NCBI GenBank assembly: GCA_963772225.1
Contig: CAVYWD010000005.1
Coordinates: 124,001-188,000, forward strand
Source: CAVYWD01 sp963772225
GTDB taxonomy: Bacteria; Myxococcota; Myxococcia; Myxococcales; UBA5297
DNA length: 64,000 bases
Reading direction: 5' to 3'
Shown here: one piece after another, positions 7,685 through 17,910 of the stretch
How positions within the stretch are numbered: position 1 is the stretch's first letter
How the letters are laid out: each line of letters starts with the position of its first letter
Program-made: the position numbers and the translations under genes
Notes under the pieces: model-generated
Databases searched by the model: none
The model's input: the letters and a program-made list of their open reading frames with translations, nothing else
Told to the model about the DNA's origin: nothing

Positions 7685-7826
7685 GCTCGACCGCGCTCGT
7701 CCTGGAGCAGCTCGATCGAGCGTCGGGAGATCCTCAAGAGCTTTGACCACAAACCGGAATGCCGCTACTCTTCGCGGCTCGGAGCTGCGTCAGGCGCGTG
7801 GGCTGAACGCCACTGAGGTCTCGACC

Positions 7827-8318
7827 GTGAAGGAACCGATAAAAAACGCGGACGATGGGCTGGGGGAGACGCTGGAGTTCATGCGGCTGCTCTGGTCGGT
7901 GGACCATGCCCTGCAGCGAACGTCGAAGCAGATGGACCGGACGCTCGGGGTGACGGGGCCGCAGCGGCTGGTCATCCGCGTCTTGGGGAAGCGGCCAGGC
8001 CTCTCGGCGGGCGAGCTGGCGCACACCTTGAGAATCCATCCCAGCACGCTCAGCGGTATTCTCAAGCGCTTGGAGCAGCGCAAGATCATCCGGCGGGTGA
8101 TGGACCCCAAGGACCGTCGGCGCGCCTTCCTTCATCTCCACGGCCTGGGCGACACCATCAACGCGGCGCGGACGGGCACCGTCGAAGAGGCTGTCGAGGA
8201 AACGCTCGCGCGGCAGCCGCGCGCGCACGTGTTCGGCGCTCGCAGCATCCTCGAGGCGCTGGCGGCGGAGCTCGAGGCGCGCCTTCCCGAGGACAAGCTC
8301 GAGTCCGTCGAGGCTTAA
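7827..8318 (+). CDS. MarR-family transcriptional regulator
   Basis: A 163-residue winged-helix regulator. The GTG at 7827 has GAGGT seven bases upstream. The MarR core is clear: LLWSVDHALQRTSKQMDR, TGPQRLVIRVLGKRPGLSAG, the recognition helix IHPSTLSGILKRLEQRKII, and the wing RRVMDPKDRRRAFLHLHG. The effector ligand is unknown. It lies 21 bases upstream of the ClC channel gene in the same direction, so it may regulate that channel as well as itself. Candidate operator palindromes lie just upstream. Confidence 0.92.
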   Translation: MKEPIKNADDGLGETLEFMRLLWSVDHALQRTSKQMDRTLGVTGPQRLVIRVLGKRPGLSAGELAHTLRIHPSTLSGILKRLEQRKIIRRVMDPKDRRRAFLHLHGLGDTINAARTGTVEEAVEETLARQPRAHVFGARSILEALAAELEARLPEDKLESVEA

Positions 8319-8339
8319 GGCCTGAGGCAATCGAATTCG

Positions 8340-10281
8340 ATGGAATCCGACAATTCTCCCTCCAGCGCCTCCGGCGCCTCTGGCTTCGCCGGGCAGGCCC
8401 GAGACGCGGTCAGCCAAGGGCTAAAGCAGGTCGTCGAGCGTTTCAACCTTCGACACGTCTGGTACTGGCTCGGGCTCTCGGGGCTCACCGGACTGGTGGG
8501 AGGGCTCGGCGCCCTCGCCTTCCAGTGGCTCACCGAGGAGGGCGCCCGCTTCTTCTGGAGCCTGATCATCGGGTTCAATCCGGCCTCGGCCGGCGGAGAG
8601 CCCGCCGCCCACGCGCCCGCTCTGGGACCTCCTTGGCTCCCCGGGCTGATCATCGCCCCGGCCCTCGGCGGACTGGCCAGCGCCTTCCTGGTCTTTCGAT
8701 TCGCCCCGGAGGCCCGCGGCCACGGCACCGACGCTGCGATCCGCGCCTACCACCGCCAGCGCGGCGAGATCCGCTCGCGCATTCCGGTCATCAAGATGCT
8801 GGCCTCGGCGCTGACGCTCTCGTCTGGCGGCAGCGCTGGGCGCGAGGGGCCCATCGCACAGATCGGCGCTGGGGTTCGGGAGCTTCCTCGGGAAGGTGCT
8901 GGGGCTCTCGCACGACGAGCGGCGCATCCTGGTCGCGGCGGGCATGGCCGCAGGGGTCGGGGCCATCTTCCGAGCGCCCCTCGCCGGAGCGATCTTCGCG
9001 GCCGAGGTGCTCTACAGCGGCCCCGACCTGGAGCCCGAGGTGCTCATCCCGGCGCTGCTCGCCTCCATCGTGTCCTACACCGTGTACTGCTCGGTCCACG
9101 GCTTCGGGCATCTTTTCACCGGGACCGGTGAATTCTCCTTCTCAAGCCCAGCCGCGCTCCCCGCATACGCGGTCCTGGGGCTCGTCTGCGGCCTGGGGGC
9201 CATCGCCTTCGTCAAAGTATTCGATGCCATCAACGATCGCTTCAAGAAGCTTCCGATCAGCAACTACCTCAAGCCGGTCATCGGCGCTTCCCTGACCGGA
9301 CTGCTGGGAATTGCGGCGTGGAAGTCGACGGGCGATTTATCGGCTCTGGGCGTGATGGGCTCCGGGTACGGCATTCTCCAGCGCGCGGTGAGCGCCGCGG
9401 GGCCGGCGGGGCCGCCTTTGGCGGTGCTCGCGGTGGTCGCGGTGGGAAAGATACTGACCACCTCGCTCACCATCGGCTCCGGAGGCAGCGGCGGCGTCTT
9501 CGGGCCGTCCATGGTCATCGGCGGCTGCCTGGGCGGGCTGGTGGGCGGGCTGTTTCACCGCTGGCTTCCAGGCGTGGTGCCCGACATCGGGCCTTTCACC
9601 ATCGTGGGGATGGCGGGCTTCTTCGCGGGCGCGGCCAATACGCCCATCTCCACGTTGCTCATCGTGAGCGACATGAGCGGCAACTACTCGCTCTTTCTCC
9701 CGGCCATGCTCGCGGTCGGCATCTCGTTCATCGTCGCCCGCCGATTCACCCTCTACCCAGAGCAGGTGCCGACGCGCGCCGACTCGCCCGCGCACCGCGG
9801 AGAATTCCAATATGACGCCCTGGCCGACCTCACCGTCGGCCATGTCTTCGACTCGACCCGAAAGGTCGTCTCGGTCGAGCCGCGCTCGAGCCTGCGGCAA
9901 ATCATCCAGCTCGTCGGCAACACGGCTCAACAGTACTTTCCGGTGGTCGACGAGCGCGGCCGAATGATCGGTGGCTTCACCCTCAACGACCTGAGGCAGG
10001 TGCTCTACGAGGAGCAGGTCGCGGACCTGGTGGTGGCCAAGGACCTCGCCCGGCCCGAGAAGGTGGCGGTGCACCCGGAGGACGGCCTGCCAGGCGCGCT
10101 CGACTTGCTCACCAGCCGCGACCTCGCCGAGATCCCGGTCGTCGCCGCGGACGGCAGCGGGCGGCTGCTCGGGCTGCTCGCGCGCCGAGACATCATCGTC
10201 GCCTACAGCGCCCGCGTCATCGGGGCGGCCGAGGGCGGCGCGGCGCCGCGCCCTTCGGCGGCCGCGAAGGCGGGGCCCTGA
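8340..10281 (+). CDS. ClC-family chloride channel/antiporter with C-terminal CBS pair (frameshifted)
   Basis: A roughly 646-residue ClC protein interrupted by one frameshift. The first part (8340 to about 8870) has several membrane helices and the motif SSGGSAGREGP, whose Glu is the gating glutamate of ClC proteins. After GAG the frame must shift by one extra base in the G run 8871-8874 to continue FGSFLGKVLGLSHDERR. The rest contains the second selectivity-filter loop GSGGSGGVFGP and two CBS domains (around GHVFDSTRKVV and DLARPEKVAVHPEDG) that usually sense nucleotides. Total length is 3n+1, matching a single inserted base. Either a sequencing error or a recent null mutation; conservation on both sides favours error. 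Confidence 0.85.
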
Positions 10282-10610
10282 GGCGAAAGCCCATCGATCG
10301 TCGACGCGAGGCTTTCGGCCGGAACCTCTGCTGACAGTTCTAGAATCTGAGCCGCAGCATTCGATGAACGGGCACGCCCATATCGCTCTCGCTATTTGAA
10401 GGAATTCGCCACCTCGCCTTCAGCGGTGCCTCCTTCAGTCTCGCGACCAAGCCGCCGCTCTCTGCGGCAACTCGCCGCGCTCCGTGGGGAGCGCCTCGAA
10501 GGTGCTCGCCCGGGGTGCCCCGCCCTCCAGACCTCGGTCCGCTCCGGCGAGGCCGCCAGCGCGGCGGCCGAGGTTGATCTCCGAGCAGCCGATCGCATAG
10601 AGAATTCGCC
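10282..10610. other. about 330 bases without a supported gene
   Basis: Holds a hairpin just after the ClC gene (annotated separately) and the upstream region of the toxin-like gene. No coding frame was convincing. Confidence 0.5.
10284..10317 (+). terminator. candidate terminator hairpin after ClC gene
   Basis: CGAAAGCC at 10284-10291 pairs perfectly with GGCTTTCG at 10310-10317, starting two bases after the ClC stop codon. The loop is 18 bases and there is no T tract, so the call rests on position and pairing only. Confidence 0.3.
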
Positions 10611-11179
10611 ATGCACTATGACCGCACGGTGGTTGCCTATCACGGGTGCGATGCCGAAGTTGCGGCCTCGCTCCTTGCAGGGGAACCTTTCACCCCGAGC
10701 GAGAACAAGTACGACTGGCTTGGAAGAGGCATCTACTTTCTGGGAGTGCGGGGCGAACCGGGCTTACCGCTTCGCTCAAGATCAGGTCGCTCGCAATCGT
10801 GTGAGGATGCCGACAGTCGTCGGGGTCTTGCTGCAGCTCGGGAAGTGCTTCGATCTGATGGACACCCGGTTCACCTCCGACCTGGGGGACGCCTTTGAGG
10901 TCTGGCGGGACTCCGAACGTCGACGGCAAACCCATCCCCTGCAACGGCGGCGGGATCCCTGACCACAAGTTGAGGCACCTCGACTGCGCAGTCCTCAACT
11001 GGTACCTCGACCTGACCGCGCGAGAAGGGACCGAGTATCAGACGGTTCGCTGCGGCTTCACGGAGGGGAAGCCAGCCTTCGAAGGCTCGGGCATCTACCA
11101 GGAGAGCCACATCCAGATTGCCGTGCGCGATCCCCGTTGCATCATCGGGGTGTTCCGCCCCACAATGAGCGTGCCATGA
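10611..11179 (+). CDS. ADP-ribosyltransferase-like toxin candidate (two frameshifts)
   Basis: A reconstructed protein of about 188 residues whose reading passes through all three frames. It starts MHYDRTVVAYHGCD, continues ENKYDWLGRGIYF, shifts by one base near 10737 to WECGANRAYRFAQDQ and VVGVLLQLGKCFDL, shifts again by one near 10905-10920, and ends LRHLDCAVLNW and ESHIQIAVRDPRCIIGVFRP. The YHG...GIYF spacing recalls the H and Y motifs of DUF3990/PARP-like ADP-ribosyltransferases; that assignment is my inference. Its stop overlaps the next start (ATGA), as in toxin-antitoxin pairs. Total length is 3n+2, fitting two inserted bases, so the break may be sequencing error rather than decay. Confidence 0.6.
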
Positions 11180-11370
11180 GCGCCCGGATCAAGACGCTTC
11201 CGCCCTTCACGCCGACCCCGCACGCGAACGCGGAGGTTCACAAGAAGATCATGGCCGACCTCAAGAGGATGACCGCACATCAGGTCTTCCAGACTTCGGT
11301 GCGCGCGGGTATTCACACCGAGGACGGGCGGTTGACTGCCCCCTATCGCGACGACTCCGGCGAGACCTGA
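11176..11370 (+). CDS. small companion (antitoxin-like) protein of the ART-like gene
   Basis: A 64-residue protein translationally coupled to the gene before it: ATG at 11176 overlaps the upstream TGA. It starts MSARIKTLPPF, has a basic helix (NAEVHKKIMADLKRMTA) and the motif VFQTSVRAGIHTEDGRLT close to the C terminus. This short protein family commonly follows the YHG/GIYF gene family. Small size, coupling and partner suggest an antidote or regulatory role; no DNA-binding domain is obvious. The frame is intact. Confidence 0.65.
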   Translation: MSARIKTLPPFTPTPHANAEVHKKIMADLKRMTAHQVFQTSVRAGIHTEDGRLTAPYRDDSGET

Positions 11371-11608
11371 GCCCGCTCGAGCATCGAGCCTCACCCAACA
11401 ACCGCGTCGAGCGACGCCCAGAAGCGCGGCATCTGCTCGCAGCTCGGCCGTCCGCACCTTGAGCACTCGCCCGCGCCGCTCGAGCTCGCTCCCCGGTCGA
11501 CGGTCGACGGTCGACGGGAATGGGTTGCGCTCCCGCCGGCCGTGAGGTGCTAAAGATACTGGCCGACTCGGGAATGGACCGCGCCACGATCAAGTGGACT
11601 TCGCCGCC

Positions 11609-12077
11609 ATGCATCTTCGCCTTTCTATCCTCGCGCAGCTTCAGCTCGACCCCGTCGCTCGAAAGCGGGCTCTCTTGCCGGCGATCGCCGCGGCTCTCGC
11701 CCTCGCGTGCGGCGGGAGCGCGGGCCCCTCGGCTGCCGCGCGGGCCGTCGCCGAGCACGAGATGGCCCGGCTCGGGTTGAGCGCCGCCGGGCAATCCACC
11801 GTCTCCTGAGGAGACCCTGCCGGAGCAATTCGACGACGCGAACGACGGGCACAAGCAGGAGGTCTGCCGCGACGCCGGTTATGACCTGAGCGCCGGAGCG
11901 GGGATGCAGGTGTTCTTCGTGGGGGTCGACGTCTCCGAATCCTGCCAGGGCGAGCTCGCCCGGCTTTGGGTCGTGATCGGCGGCGAGTCGGCGATCTGCG
12001 CCTACGCGACGGCGAGGTCCAGCGGCGGGGTGGTGCCGGGCATCTGGGCCGTAAACGACCCGGCGTGTCACCGGTGA
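11609..12077 (+). CDS. small lipoprotein, function unknown (frameshifted)
   Basis: Two frames together encode about 155 residues. The first half carries a basic region, a hydrophobic stretch LLPAIAAALALAC with a lipobox Cys, then GGSAGPSAAARAVAEHEMARLG. One extra base near 11805 must be skipped to continue EETLPEQFDDANDGHKQEVC, AGAGMQVFFVGVDVSESCQG and the C terminus PGIWAVNDPACHR. The mature part has four cysteines after the frame break and no recognised family. Codon composition is coding-like on both sides of the break. The N-terminal region before the hydrophobic stretch is unusually long for a lipoprotein, so the true start is uncertain. Confidence 0.5.
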
Positions 12078-12370
12078 GCTCGCTGAGCGATTCGGGGAGC
12101 GGCTCCACTCCGGCGCGGCAGGCTCGGGCCGCGCTGAAACCCCGCTGAGAATCCGCCGCGTCCCCGCCTGCCTTCGCGGCCAGCGCCCGAGGCTCAGCCC
12201 AGCGCGGCGCTGCGCGCTTCGAGGCAGCGAGATTCGTTCCGGGCTCTGGCTTGGGCCGGCGCGATCCGCTCTCGGCCAGCGCGAAACCCCCCGCCCTTCA
12301 TCCAGCGCCCCATCGCATCGCTCACCGGTCCCGACGGGAGAGCCCGATTCGCCCGACGCCGCCCCGCGCC

Positions 12371-15300
12371 TCAGTGGAACGCGGTGGCGAGCGAACCGAG
12401 CGGCAGCCGAATCACGAACCTGGCGCCCTTCCCCAGCGCCGACTCGAGGAACACCTCGCCGCGGTGGGCCTCGACGATGCGCTTGACCACCGCGAGCCCC
12501 AGGCCGGTTCCCGAGGCCTTGGTGGTGAAGAAGGGCTGAAAGACGCGATCGGCGACCTCGGCCGAGATGCCCGGGCCGGTGTCGACGACGTCAATGCGCG
12601 CCACCTCGCCCTCGGGCAGCGCCTCCACTCGCGCCGCGAGGAGCACGCGCCCGCCCTTGGGCGTCGCCTGGATGGCGTTGAGCAACAGGTTGAGCAGCGC
12701 CTGGCGGAGCTGCCGCGCGTCGGCGGGCACCGGCGGCAGGCCGGGCGCCGCCTCCACGTCTACCGCCACGCCGCCGGCCTCGGCCGCCGGCGCCGCACCC
12801 TCCACCACCGAGGCGAAGAGCGGCGCGAGCGGCTCGGGCTGCAGCGCGGGCTCGCTGGGCCGCACGAAGTCGAGCATGTCGCCGACGATGCGGTTCAGCC
12901 GGTCCGCCTCCTCGCCCACGATGGAGAGGAGCATGGCCGCGTCGCCCTGCGGCTTGAGCACGCGCTCGAGCGCCCCCAGCGAGTTGAAGATGACGCCCAG
13001 CGGGTTTCGCACCTCGTGCGCTACCACCGCGGCGAGCTCGCCCAGCGCCGCGAGCCGCTCGCGCTTGACCAGCTCTTCCTGCGTCCGCGCGAGCTCGTCA
13101 TAGCTCGCCTTCAGGTCCTCGTAGAGGCGGGCGTTGGCCACCGCCACCGCCACCTGGCCGGCCACCACCGTGGCGCGCTCCACCTGCGCGTCGGTGTACT
13201 CGCGCTCGCGCGCGGTGTCGGCGATGAGCACCGCGCCGATGGGCTCGCCGCGCACCAGGAGCGGCAGCGCCAAGAGGCTCTTCATCTGGAACCGCTCGAC
13301 CAGCGCGCGCGCCACGGGCGCCTGCGCCGGGTCCTTCACGCGCACGGGGGCGCGCGAGAGTACCGCCTGGGCGGTGGCCGAGGTCGCGTCCACGGGGATG
13401 CGCGCCGCGCGGACTTCGTCGCGGCTCTCCTTCTGCGAGCTCGCCGCGCCCTTCAAAACCTTGGCCTTGGCGTCCAGCAGGAAGATTAGGCAGAGCGACG
13501 CCTCGGCGATGCGGGCGAAGCTCACCGCCGAGGCCTCGAGGATCTCCTCGATGTCGAGGGAGGCAGTGATGAGCCGCCCCACCTCCAGGAAGAGCCGCAG
13601 CACGCCCACGCGGCGCCGCTCGCTCTGAAAGAGGCGGGCGTTCTCCAGCGCGACGCCGGCCTGGGCGGCGCAGCTCTCCAGGAGCCGCAGGTCGTCCTCG
13701 TCGAAGGGTTCGTCGCCGCGCCGGCCGACCTCGATGACCCCGACCAGCCGCTCCTTGGCGACGAGCGGCGCCGCGGCCAGCGCGCGCCAGCTGGCCTCGC
13801 CTTCGAGCGCGGAGCCCAGAGAGCTCCTCGCCGGGCCCACGCAGACCCGCGTGCGCCGCGTCGCCGCCACCTCGCGTGACAGCGCCCTGTCGTTTGCGAG
13901 CGGCTTGCCCACCCGCGCCCGCGCCCGCGCCCGCTCGCCGCCGCCCCGCTGGCCGGCGAGGGTGAGCTCGTCGCCGTCCGCGAGGACGAGCGCCCCGCCT
14001 TCGGCGCGCAGCGCCTTCAGGGTGTGATCGAGCAGGCGCTCGACCAGCGGGTCCACTTCCAGCGCCTCGGTGCCGATGCGGCTCAGGTCGTACAGGATGG
14101 ACAGGAGCTTGAGCCGGCTCTGCGCCTCGGCATAGAGCCGCGCGTTCTCGACGCGGATGGCCATTTGGTTGGAGAGCAGGGCCGCCGACTCGAGCTCCGC
14201 CGGGTCGTAGGGCCGCTCGCTTTTTCGGCCCAGGCACCACGCGCCCGCCGTCGCCCCCTTGAAGAACAGCGGGAGCACGGCGAGCTGGCGGAAGCCCTCC
14301 ACCGCGATGTCGGCCTGCAGCGCAAGGGTGAACGCGGCGCGGACGTCCGCCGGCTGCGGCGCAGCGCCGGGGCTGCGGAGCGGCAGAGGGAGGCGCCGGT
14401 GGCGCTGCGCGAGGCGCCCGTCGCTGCCGTGCTCGCCGGCCAGGGAGAGCTCGCCGCGCTCGGCGTCGACCAACCAGAGCCCTGCGCCGTCGCTGCCCGT
14501 CGCCTCGGCGAACAGGCACGACAGCTCGCGCACCAGGGAGCCCAGGTCGAGCTCGCTGCCCGCGGTCGCCACCTGGTGGATGGTGGCGAGCTCGCGGTTG
14601 CGGCGCTCGAGGTCAGAGATGGTGTCGCAGATCTCCAGGGCGGAGGACACCTGGCTCGCGAAGAGGCCCAAGGCGGCGGCGTCGGCGGAGGTGAGCGCGT
14701 CGCCGGCCACCGCGAGCAGGCCCCAGAGCTCGCCGTGGAGGAGCAGGGGGCAGAGCACGCCCTTGCTGGGCACCGCGCGCAACAGCTCGGCCTCGGTCCG
14801 CTCTGCGCCGAGCTCCGGCCTCGCGCGCGCGACCAGGCGGCAGAGGCGCCCGGGCAGCACCTCCTCGTAGACGCTGCGGTGCTCGCCGAGCGCCCGCGCG
14901 CTGACGTGGAATCGCGAGAGCGGCGCGCGCTGGCCGGCGAGCGGGGCCCCGAGCAGCCCGGTGAGCGCTTGCTCCAGCCCGGCGCCGAGCTCGGCGTGAG
15001 CCACCGAGAGCCGCTCGCCCTCGACGCGGACCACCGCCAGCTGGAGGCCCAGCCGGCGCAGGCCGGCGCCGGCGACGCGCAGCACGTCCGCCGGGGTGCG
15101 GGCGCGGACGACCTCCAGGGCCAGCTCCGAGAGCGCGAGGACCAGCGCGCTGTCGCGCACCATGCCGCTGATGTCGCGCACCAGCATCAAGAGCTCGCGG
15201 GGGCCGATGGCGCGCGGCTCGAACTGGACCGGAACGCGCGAGCCATCGGCGCGGCGCAGGGAGGTCTCGTAGAGCGCGGGGACGGTCCGCTCGCCGCGCT

Positions 15301-15523
15301 GGCGCCTCCAGTAGCGCTCCTCGACGACTTTGAGGTCGTCTGGGTCGACCAGCTCCAGGAAATTCCGGCCGACGAGCGCCTGGGCGCGCTCGCCCACGAG
15401 GCGCGCGAAGGCGTCGTTCACGAAGGTGATCCGCTCGTCCACGGCGTGCAGCACGCCCTCCGGCAGCGCGTGAAGAAGAAGGAGCGGATGGGCGAGGAGA
15501 TCGGGCGGGTGGGCCGGGGCCAT
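12371..15523 (-). CDS. PAS and multi-GAF sensor histidine kinase
   Basis: A 1050-residue soluble kinase. The ATG at 15523 opens directly into a PAS domain (HALPEGVLHAVDERITFVND; residues about 10-140). Four GAF-type segments follow (about 150-320, 345-500, 510-660 and 670-820). The transmitter has His836 in the H box VVAHEVRNPLGVIFN, an N box LLNLLLNAIQA, DTGPGISAEVADRVFQPFF and GTGLGLAVVKRIVEAH. No membrane segments or receiver domain are present, so it acts in the cytosol and must phosphorylate an unlinked response regulator. Orphan kinases of this build are common in Myxococcota. The gene is divergent from the GH57 gene. Signals sensed are unknown; GAF domains often bind nucleotides or small molecules. 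Confidence 0.92.
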   Translation of the reverse strand: MAPAHPPDLLAHPLLLLHALPEGVLHAVDERITFVNDAFARLVGERAQALVGRNFLELVDPDDLKVVEERYWRRQRGERTVPALYETSLRRADGSRVPVQFEPRAIGPRELLMLVRDISGMVRDSALVLALSELALEVVRARTPADVLRVAGAGLRRLGLQLAVVRVEGERLSVAHAELGAGLEQALTGLLGAPLAGQRAPLSRFHVSARALGEHRSVYEEVLPGRLCRLVARARPELGAERTEAELLRAVPSKGVLCPLLLHGELWGLLAVAGDALTSADAAALGLFASQVSSALEICDTISDLERRNRELATIHQVATAGSELDLGSLVRELSCLFAEATGSDGAGLWLVDAERGELSLAGEHGSDGRLAQRHRRLPLPLRSPGAAPQPADVRAAFTLALQADIAVEGFRQLAVLPLFFKGATAGAWCLGRKSERPYDPAELESAALLSNQMAIRVENARLYAEAQSRLKLLSILYDLSRIGTEALEVDPLVERLLDHTLKALRAEGGALVLADGDELTLAGQRGGGERARARARVGKPLANDRALSREVAATRRTRVCVGPARSSLGSALEGEASWRALAAAPLVAKERLVGVIEVGRRGDEPFDEDDLRLLESCAAQAGVALENARLFQSERRRVGVLRLFLEVGRLITASLDIEEILEASAVSFARIAEASLCLIFLLDAKAKVLKGAASSQKESRDEVRAARIPVDATSATAQAVLSRAPVRVKDPAQAPVARALVERFQMKSLLALPLLVRGEPIGAVLIADTAREREYTDAQVERATVVAGQVAVAVANARLYEDLKASYDELARTQEELVKRERLAALGELAAVVAHEVRNPLGVIFNSLGALERVLKPQGDAAMLLSIVGEEADRLNRIVGDMLDFVRPSEPALQPEPLAPLFASVVEGAAPAAEAGGVAVDVEAAPGLPPVPADARQLRQALLNLLLNAIQATPKGGRVLLAARVEALPEGEVARIDVVDTGPGISAEVADRVFQPFFTTKASGTGLGLAVVKRIVEAHRGEVFLESALGKGARFVIRLPLGSLATAFH

Positions 15524-15614
15524 GGGTCTTCCGTTCTTACCGCCGACGAGCGCGGCCAGGCCGGGCCTTCGCTCGCGCTCGAAAAGCCGGTCGGCGCAAA
15601 TCTCCGGCCAGGGG

Positions 15615-15650
15615 AGGGCGATCTTCGCACCTTTCGAGTCGCCATGAGCC
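15615..15650. repeat. 36-base repeat, copy 1 (matches ABC-F start region)
   Basis: AGGGCGATCTTCGCACC and the following bases through ATGAGCC match 23966-24002 with one indel and two to three substitutions. At the other copy this sequence is the ribosome-binding and start region of the ABC-F gene. Here it leads into no convincing gene. Confidence 0.7.
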
Positions 15651-15792
15651 CGCTTGCCCGCCTCCTCCCCCGGCGGCTCGTTGGGCGCCCAGAGGCTTCG
15701 CTGCTGGCGCGCGCTGGCTCGCAAAGGGTCGAGAGGGTCGGCTACTCTTTCGGCGTCGACCGCGCAGGACAGTCTCTCCAGGAGAACTTTTC

Positions 15793-17910
15793 ATGTTCGT
15801 TTTTTCCCGGCTCTTCGGCGTCGAGCTTCCCCGTTCCCTGTGCTGCGAGGCCTCTGGCGCGAACCCCGCCTTCGCCATCCGCTTTCGAGCCGACGGGCAG
15901 GTCCCCTTTCCCCAGGCGATCCTCCGGGCTCAGGGCATGGAGAAGCTGATCAACGGCGAGGCGATCAAACTGGAGGAGGAGTCTCACGGGACCTGGACCT
16001 ACCTGGCCTCGGTACCGGCGGGCCTGCTGCGAGCCGGAGACATCGGCGTCCAGGTGGAGGGATGCCGGAAGGCCGACTGGAGAAATGCGGGCGGAGCAGA
16101 CTGGACCAAGGAATTCGCGACGCTGAAGCTGAGCCCCGCTCCCGGCGCTCGGCCGACGCCGAGGCTCAGCGGCGGCGAGCCGGTGAAGCTGTACTTCGGC
16201 ATCCACAAACACATGCACCAGCCCTATTACAACACGACGGACCGGGCCTATTGGGACGGCGAGAAGGACGCCATCTTTGGCTCCCGCGCCGGCAACTACA
16301 CCCGCTTCATTCCGGACGCCGTGCAGCAATACATCGACGGCGCCTTGCCCCACGCCGGACTCTCCACCAGCTGGAGCGGCTCGTTGATAGAGCAGCTCGA
16401 CCGCTGCGCCGCCCAAGGGCTTTGCGGGGGTCAATTCGCCGGCTGGGCGAACCCCCTGCGAGGCCTCGCCACCGCCCAGACAAGCATGGGCAATCCGCGG
16501 ATCAACTTCAGCGCGTTCGGGTTCTTCCACCCGCTCATGGCGTTGATTCCCTCTCGAGACATCGTTCGCCAGATTGAATGGCACCGAACCCTCATTCGGA
16601 GCGCCTTTGGCGTGGAGTCGTCGAAGGTCCTATTCCCTCCGGAGACGGCGTTCCATGTGCGAATGATTCCGGCCCTGCTCGAGGCCGGCGTCACCGCCGT
16701 CGTCTACGATTCGATTCATTCTTTCAGGGCCTGCCGGGATTACCCCTACGCGGGGCCGAGCGAAGGCATGCTGCCGCCCAATCCGGCGGAGCAGACCAAT
16801 CCGCCGGTGGACGACTGGCTGCAGCTCCAGAATATTTGGGCCGGCTCGAAGATCTCCCCGTCGGTGTTGAAGCCCGAGTACGTGGCCTACGAGGACCCGG
16901 ACGGAAAGGTCCACGCGATTATCGCCATTCCCGCGGAGCGGTACCTCGGCAACGAGGACGCGCGGGGTGGCTTCGGGGCTCTGCAATACCCGTCGGTGCT
17001 CGGACAGGTCTACGACCGCGTCGTCGAGACCGGCAGTTTCGACCCGCTGCATCCGCCCTTCTTCTTGCTGCATTCCGACGGCGACAACCACGGCGGCGGG
17101 GCCGACAGCTACTACCACCACAACACCGGACGGCTGGTCGAGTGGCTCAAGGAAGACCCGCGCTTCGAGCTGACCACCGCCGAGGATTACCTGCGGCGTT
17201 TCCCCCCGGACAAAGCCCGCACCGCGCATATCGAGCCGGGCTCCTGGAGCGGCGCCGACAATGGCGACCCCCAGTTCATGAAGTGGTTCAGCCGTTACGA
17301 TCAGTCGTACTCGCCCGACCTCAATTCCTGGGCCGTGCTCACCGCGTTCCAGAACGCGGTGCACACGGTGGAGGACGGCGAGCCCGGCCATCCCGGGCTG
17401 GCCGACGCGGTGCGCCTGCTGCTCACCGCGGAGACGAGCTGCTATTGGTATTGGACCGGCCAGGAGGTGTGGGACAGGCAGGTCACCCAGGCAGCCAACC
17501 GCGGCCATGAAATCCTGAAAGGCGGCGTCGACGGCCTCATCGCGCGAAAGGCCGACCGCACCGGCCCCACCATTTTCGCCCCCTGGGTGACCCCGGAGAA
17601 TCCGGGCGGCAAGCGCTGGGGCCGGGGTCGCCTCGAGGATGCTCCCCGCGAAGGGACGGTTCACACCTTCGTTCACGACGTCTCGGGGCTCGAGGGAGTC
17701 TGGCTGGTGCTGCGCACGGCGTCGGGCGAAGCCCGCGTGGCGATGAAGCCCCACGGGCCTTACCCCAGCCAGACCGGCGCGCGCCTGAGCGCCGGGTATT
17801 TCACCGGGCAGCTCCCCGTAGGGGCCGGCGAGGTGCGCTACTACATCGAAGCGCAGGACCTTCTGGGGAACACCGCCAGAAGCAGCCTGGAGCGCATTTT
17901 CATGGCGTGA
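15793..17910 (+). CDS. glycoside hydrolase family 57 protein
   Basis: A 705-residue carbohydrate-active enzyme. GH57 landmarks are HKHMHQPYYNT (the HQPY motif), the catalytic nucleophile candidate Glu284 in LFPPETAFHVRM, and the acid/base candidate Asp429 in LLHSDGDNHGGG. GH57 members act on alpha-1,4/1,6-glucans (amylase, branching or transferase activities). The C terminus (about residues 600-705) looks like a beta-sandwich carbohydrate-binding or Ig-like region ending NTARSSLERIF. The ATG at 15793 has AGGAGAA nearby. The N terminus is not a clean signal peptide, so location is uncertain. It is divergent from the sensor kinase and converges on the TOPRIM-like gene. Confidence 0.88.
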   Translation: MFVFSRLFGVELPRSLCCEASGANPAFAIRFRADGQVPFPQAILRAQGMEKLINGEAIKLEEESHGTWTYLASVPAGLLRAGDIGVQVEGCRKADWRNAGGADWTKEFATLKLSPAPGARPTPRLSGGEPVKLYFGIHKHMHQPYYNTTDRAYWDGEKDAIFGSRAGNYTRFIPDAVQQYIDGALPHAGLSTSWSGSLIEQLDRCAAQGLCGGQFAGWANPLRGLATAQTSMGNPRINFSAFGFFHPLMALIPSRDIVRQIEWHRTLIRSAFGVESSKVLFPPETAFHVRMIPALLEAGVTAVVYDSIHSFRACRDYPYAGPSEGMLPPNPAEQTNPPVDDWLQLQNIWAGSKISPSVLKPEYVAYEDPDGKVHAIIAIPAERYLGNEDARGGFGALQYPSVLGQVYDRVVETGSFDPLHPPFFLLHSDGDNHGGGADSYYHHNTGRLVEWLKEDPRFELTTAEDYLRRFPPDKARTAHIEPGSWSGADNGDPQFMKWFSRYDQSYSPDLNSWAVLTAFQNAVHTVEDGEPGHPGLADAVRLLLTAETSCYWYWTGQEVWDRQVTQAANRGHEILKGGVDGLIARKADRTGPTIFAPWVTPENPGGKRWGRGRLEDAPREGTVHTFVHDVSGLEGVWLVLRTASGEARVAMKPHGPYPSQTGARLSAGYFTGQLPVGAGEVRYYIEAQDLLGNTARSSLERIFMA

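Noticed and set aside
8860..8900. ClC frame break considered as programmed frameshifting
   Set aside because: There is no slippery heptamer with downstream structure that I could support, and the same +1 pattern recurs in many unrelated genes here, pointing to sequence error.
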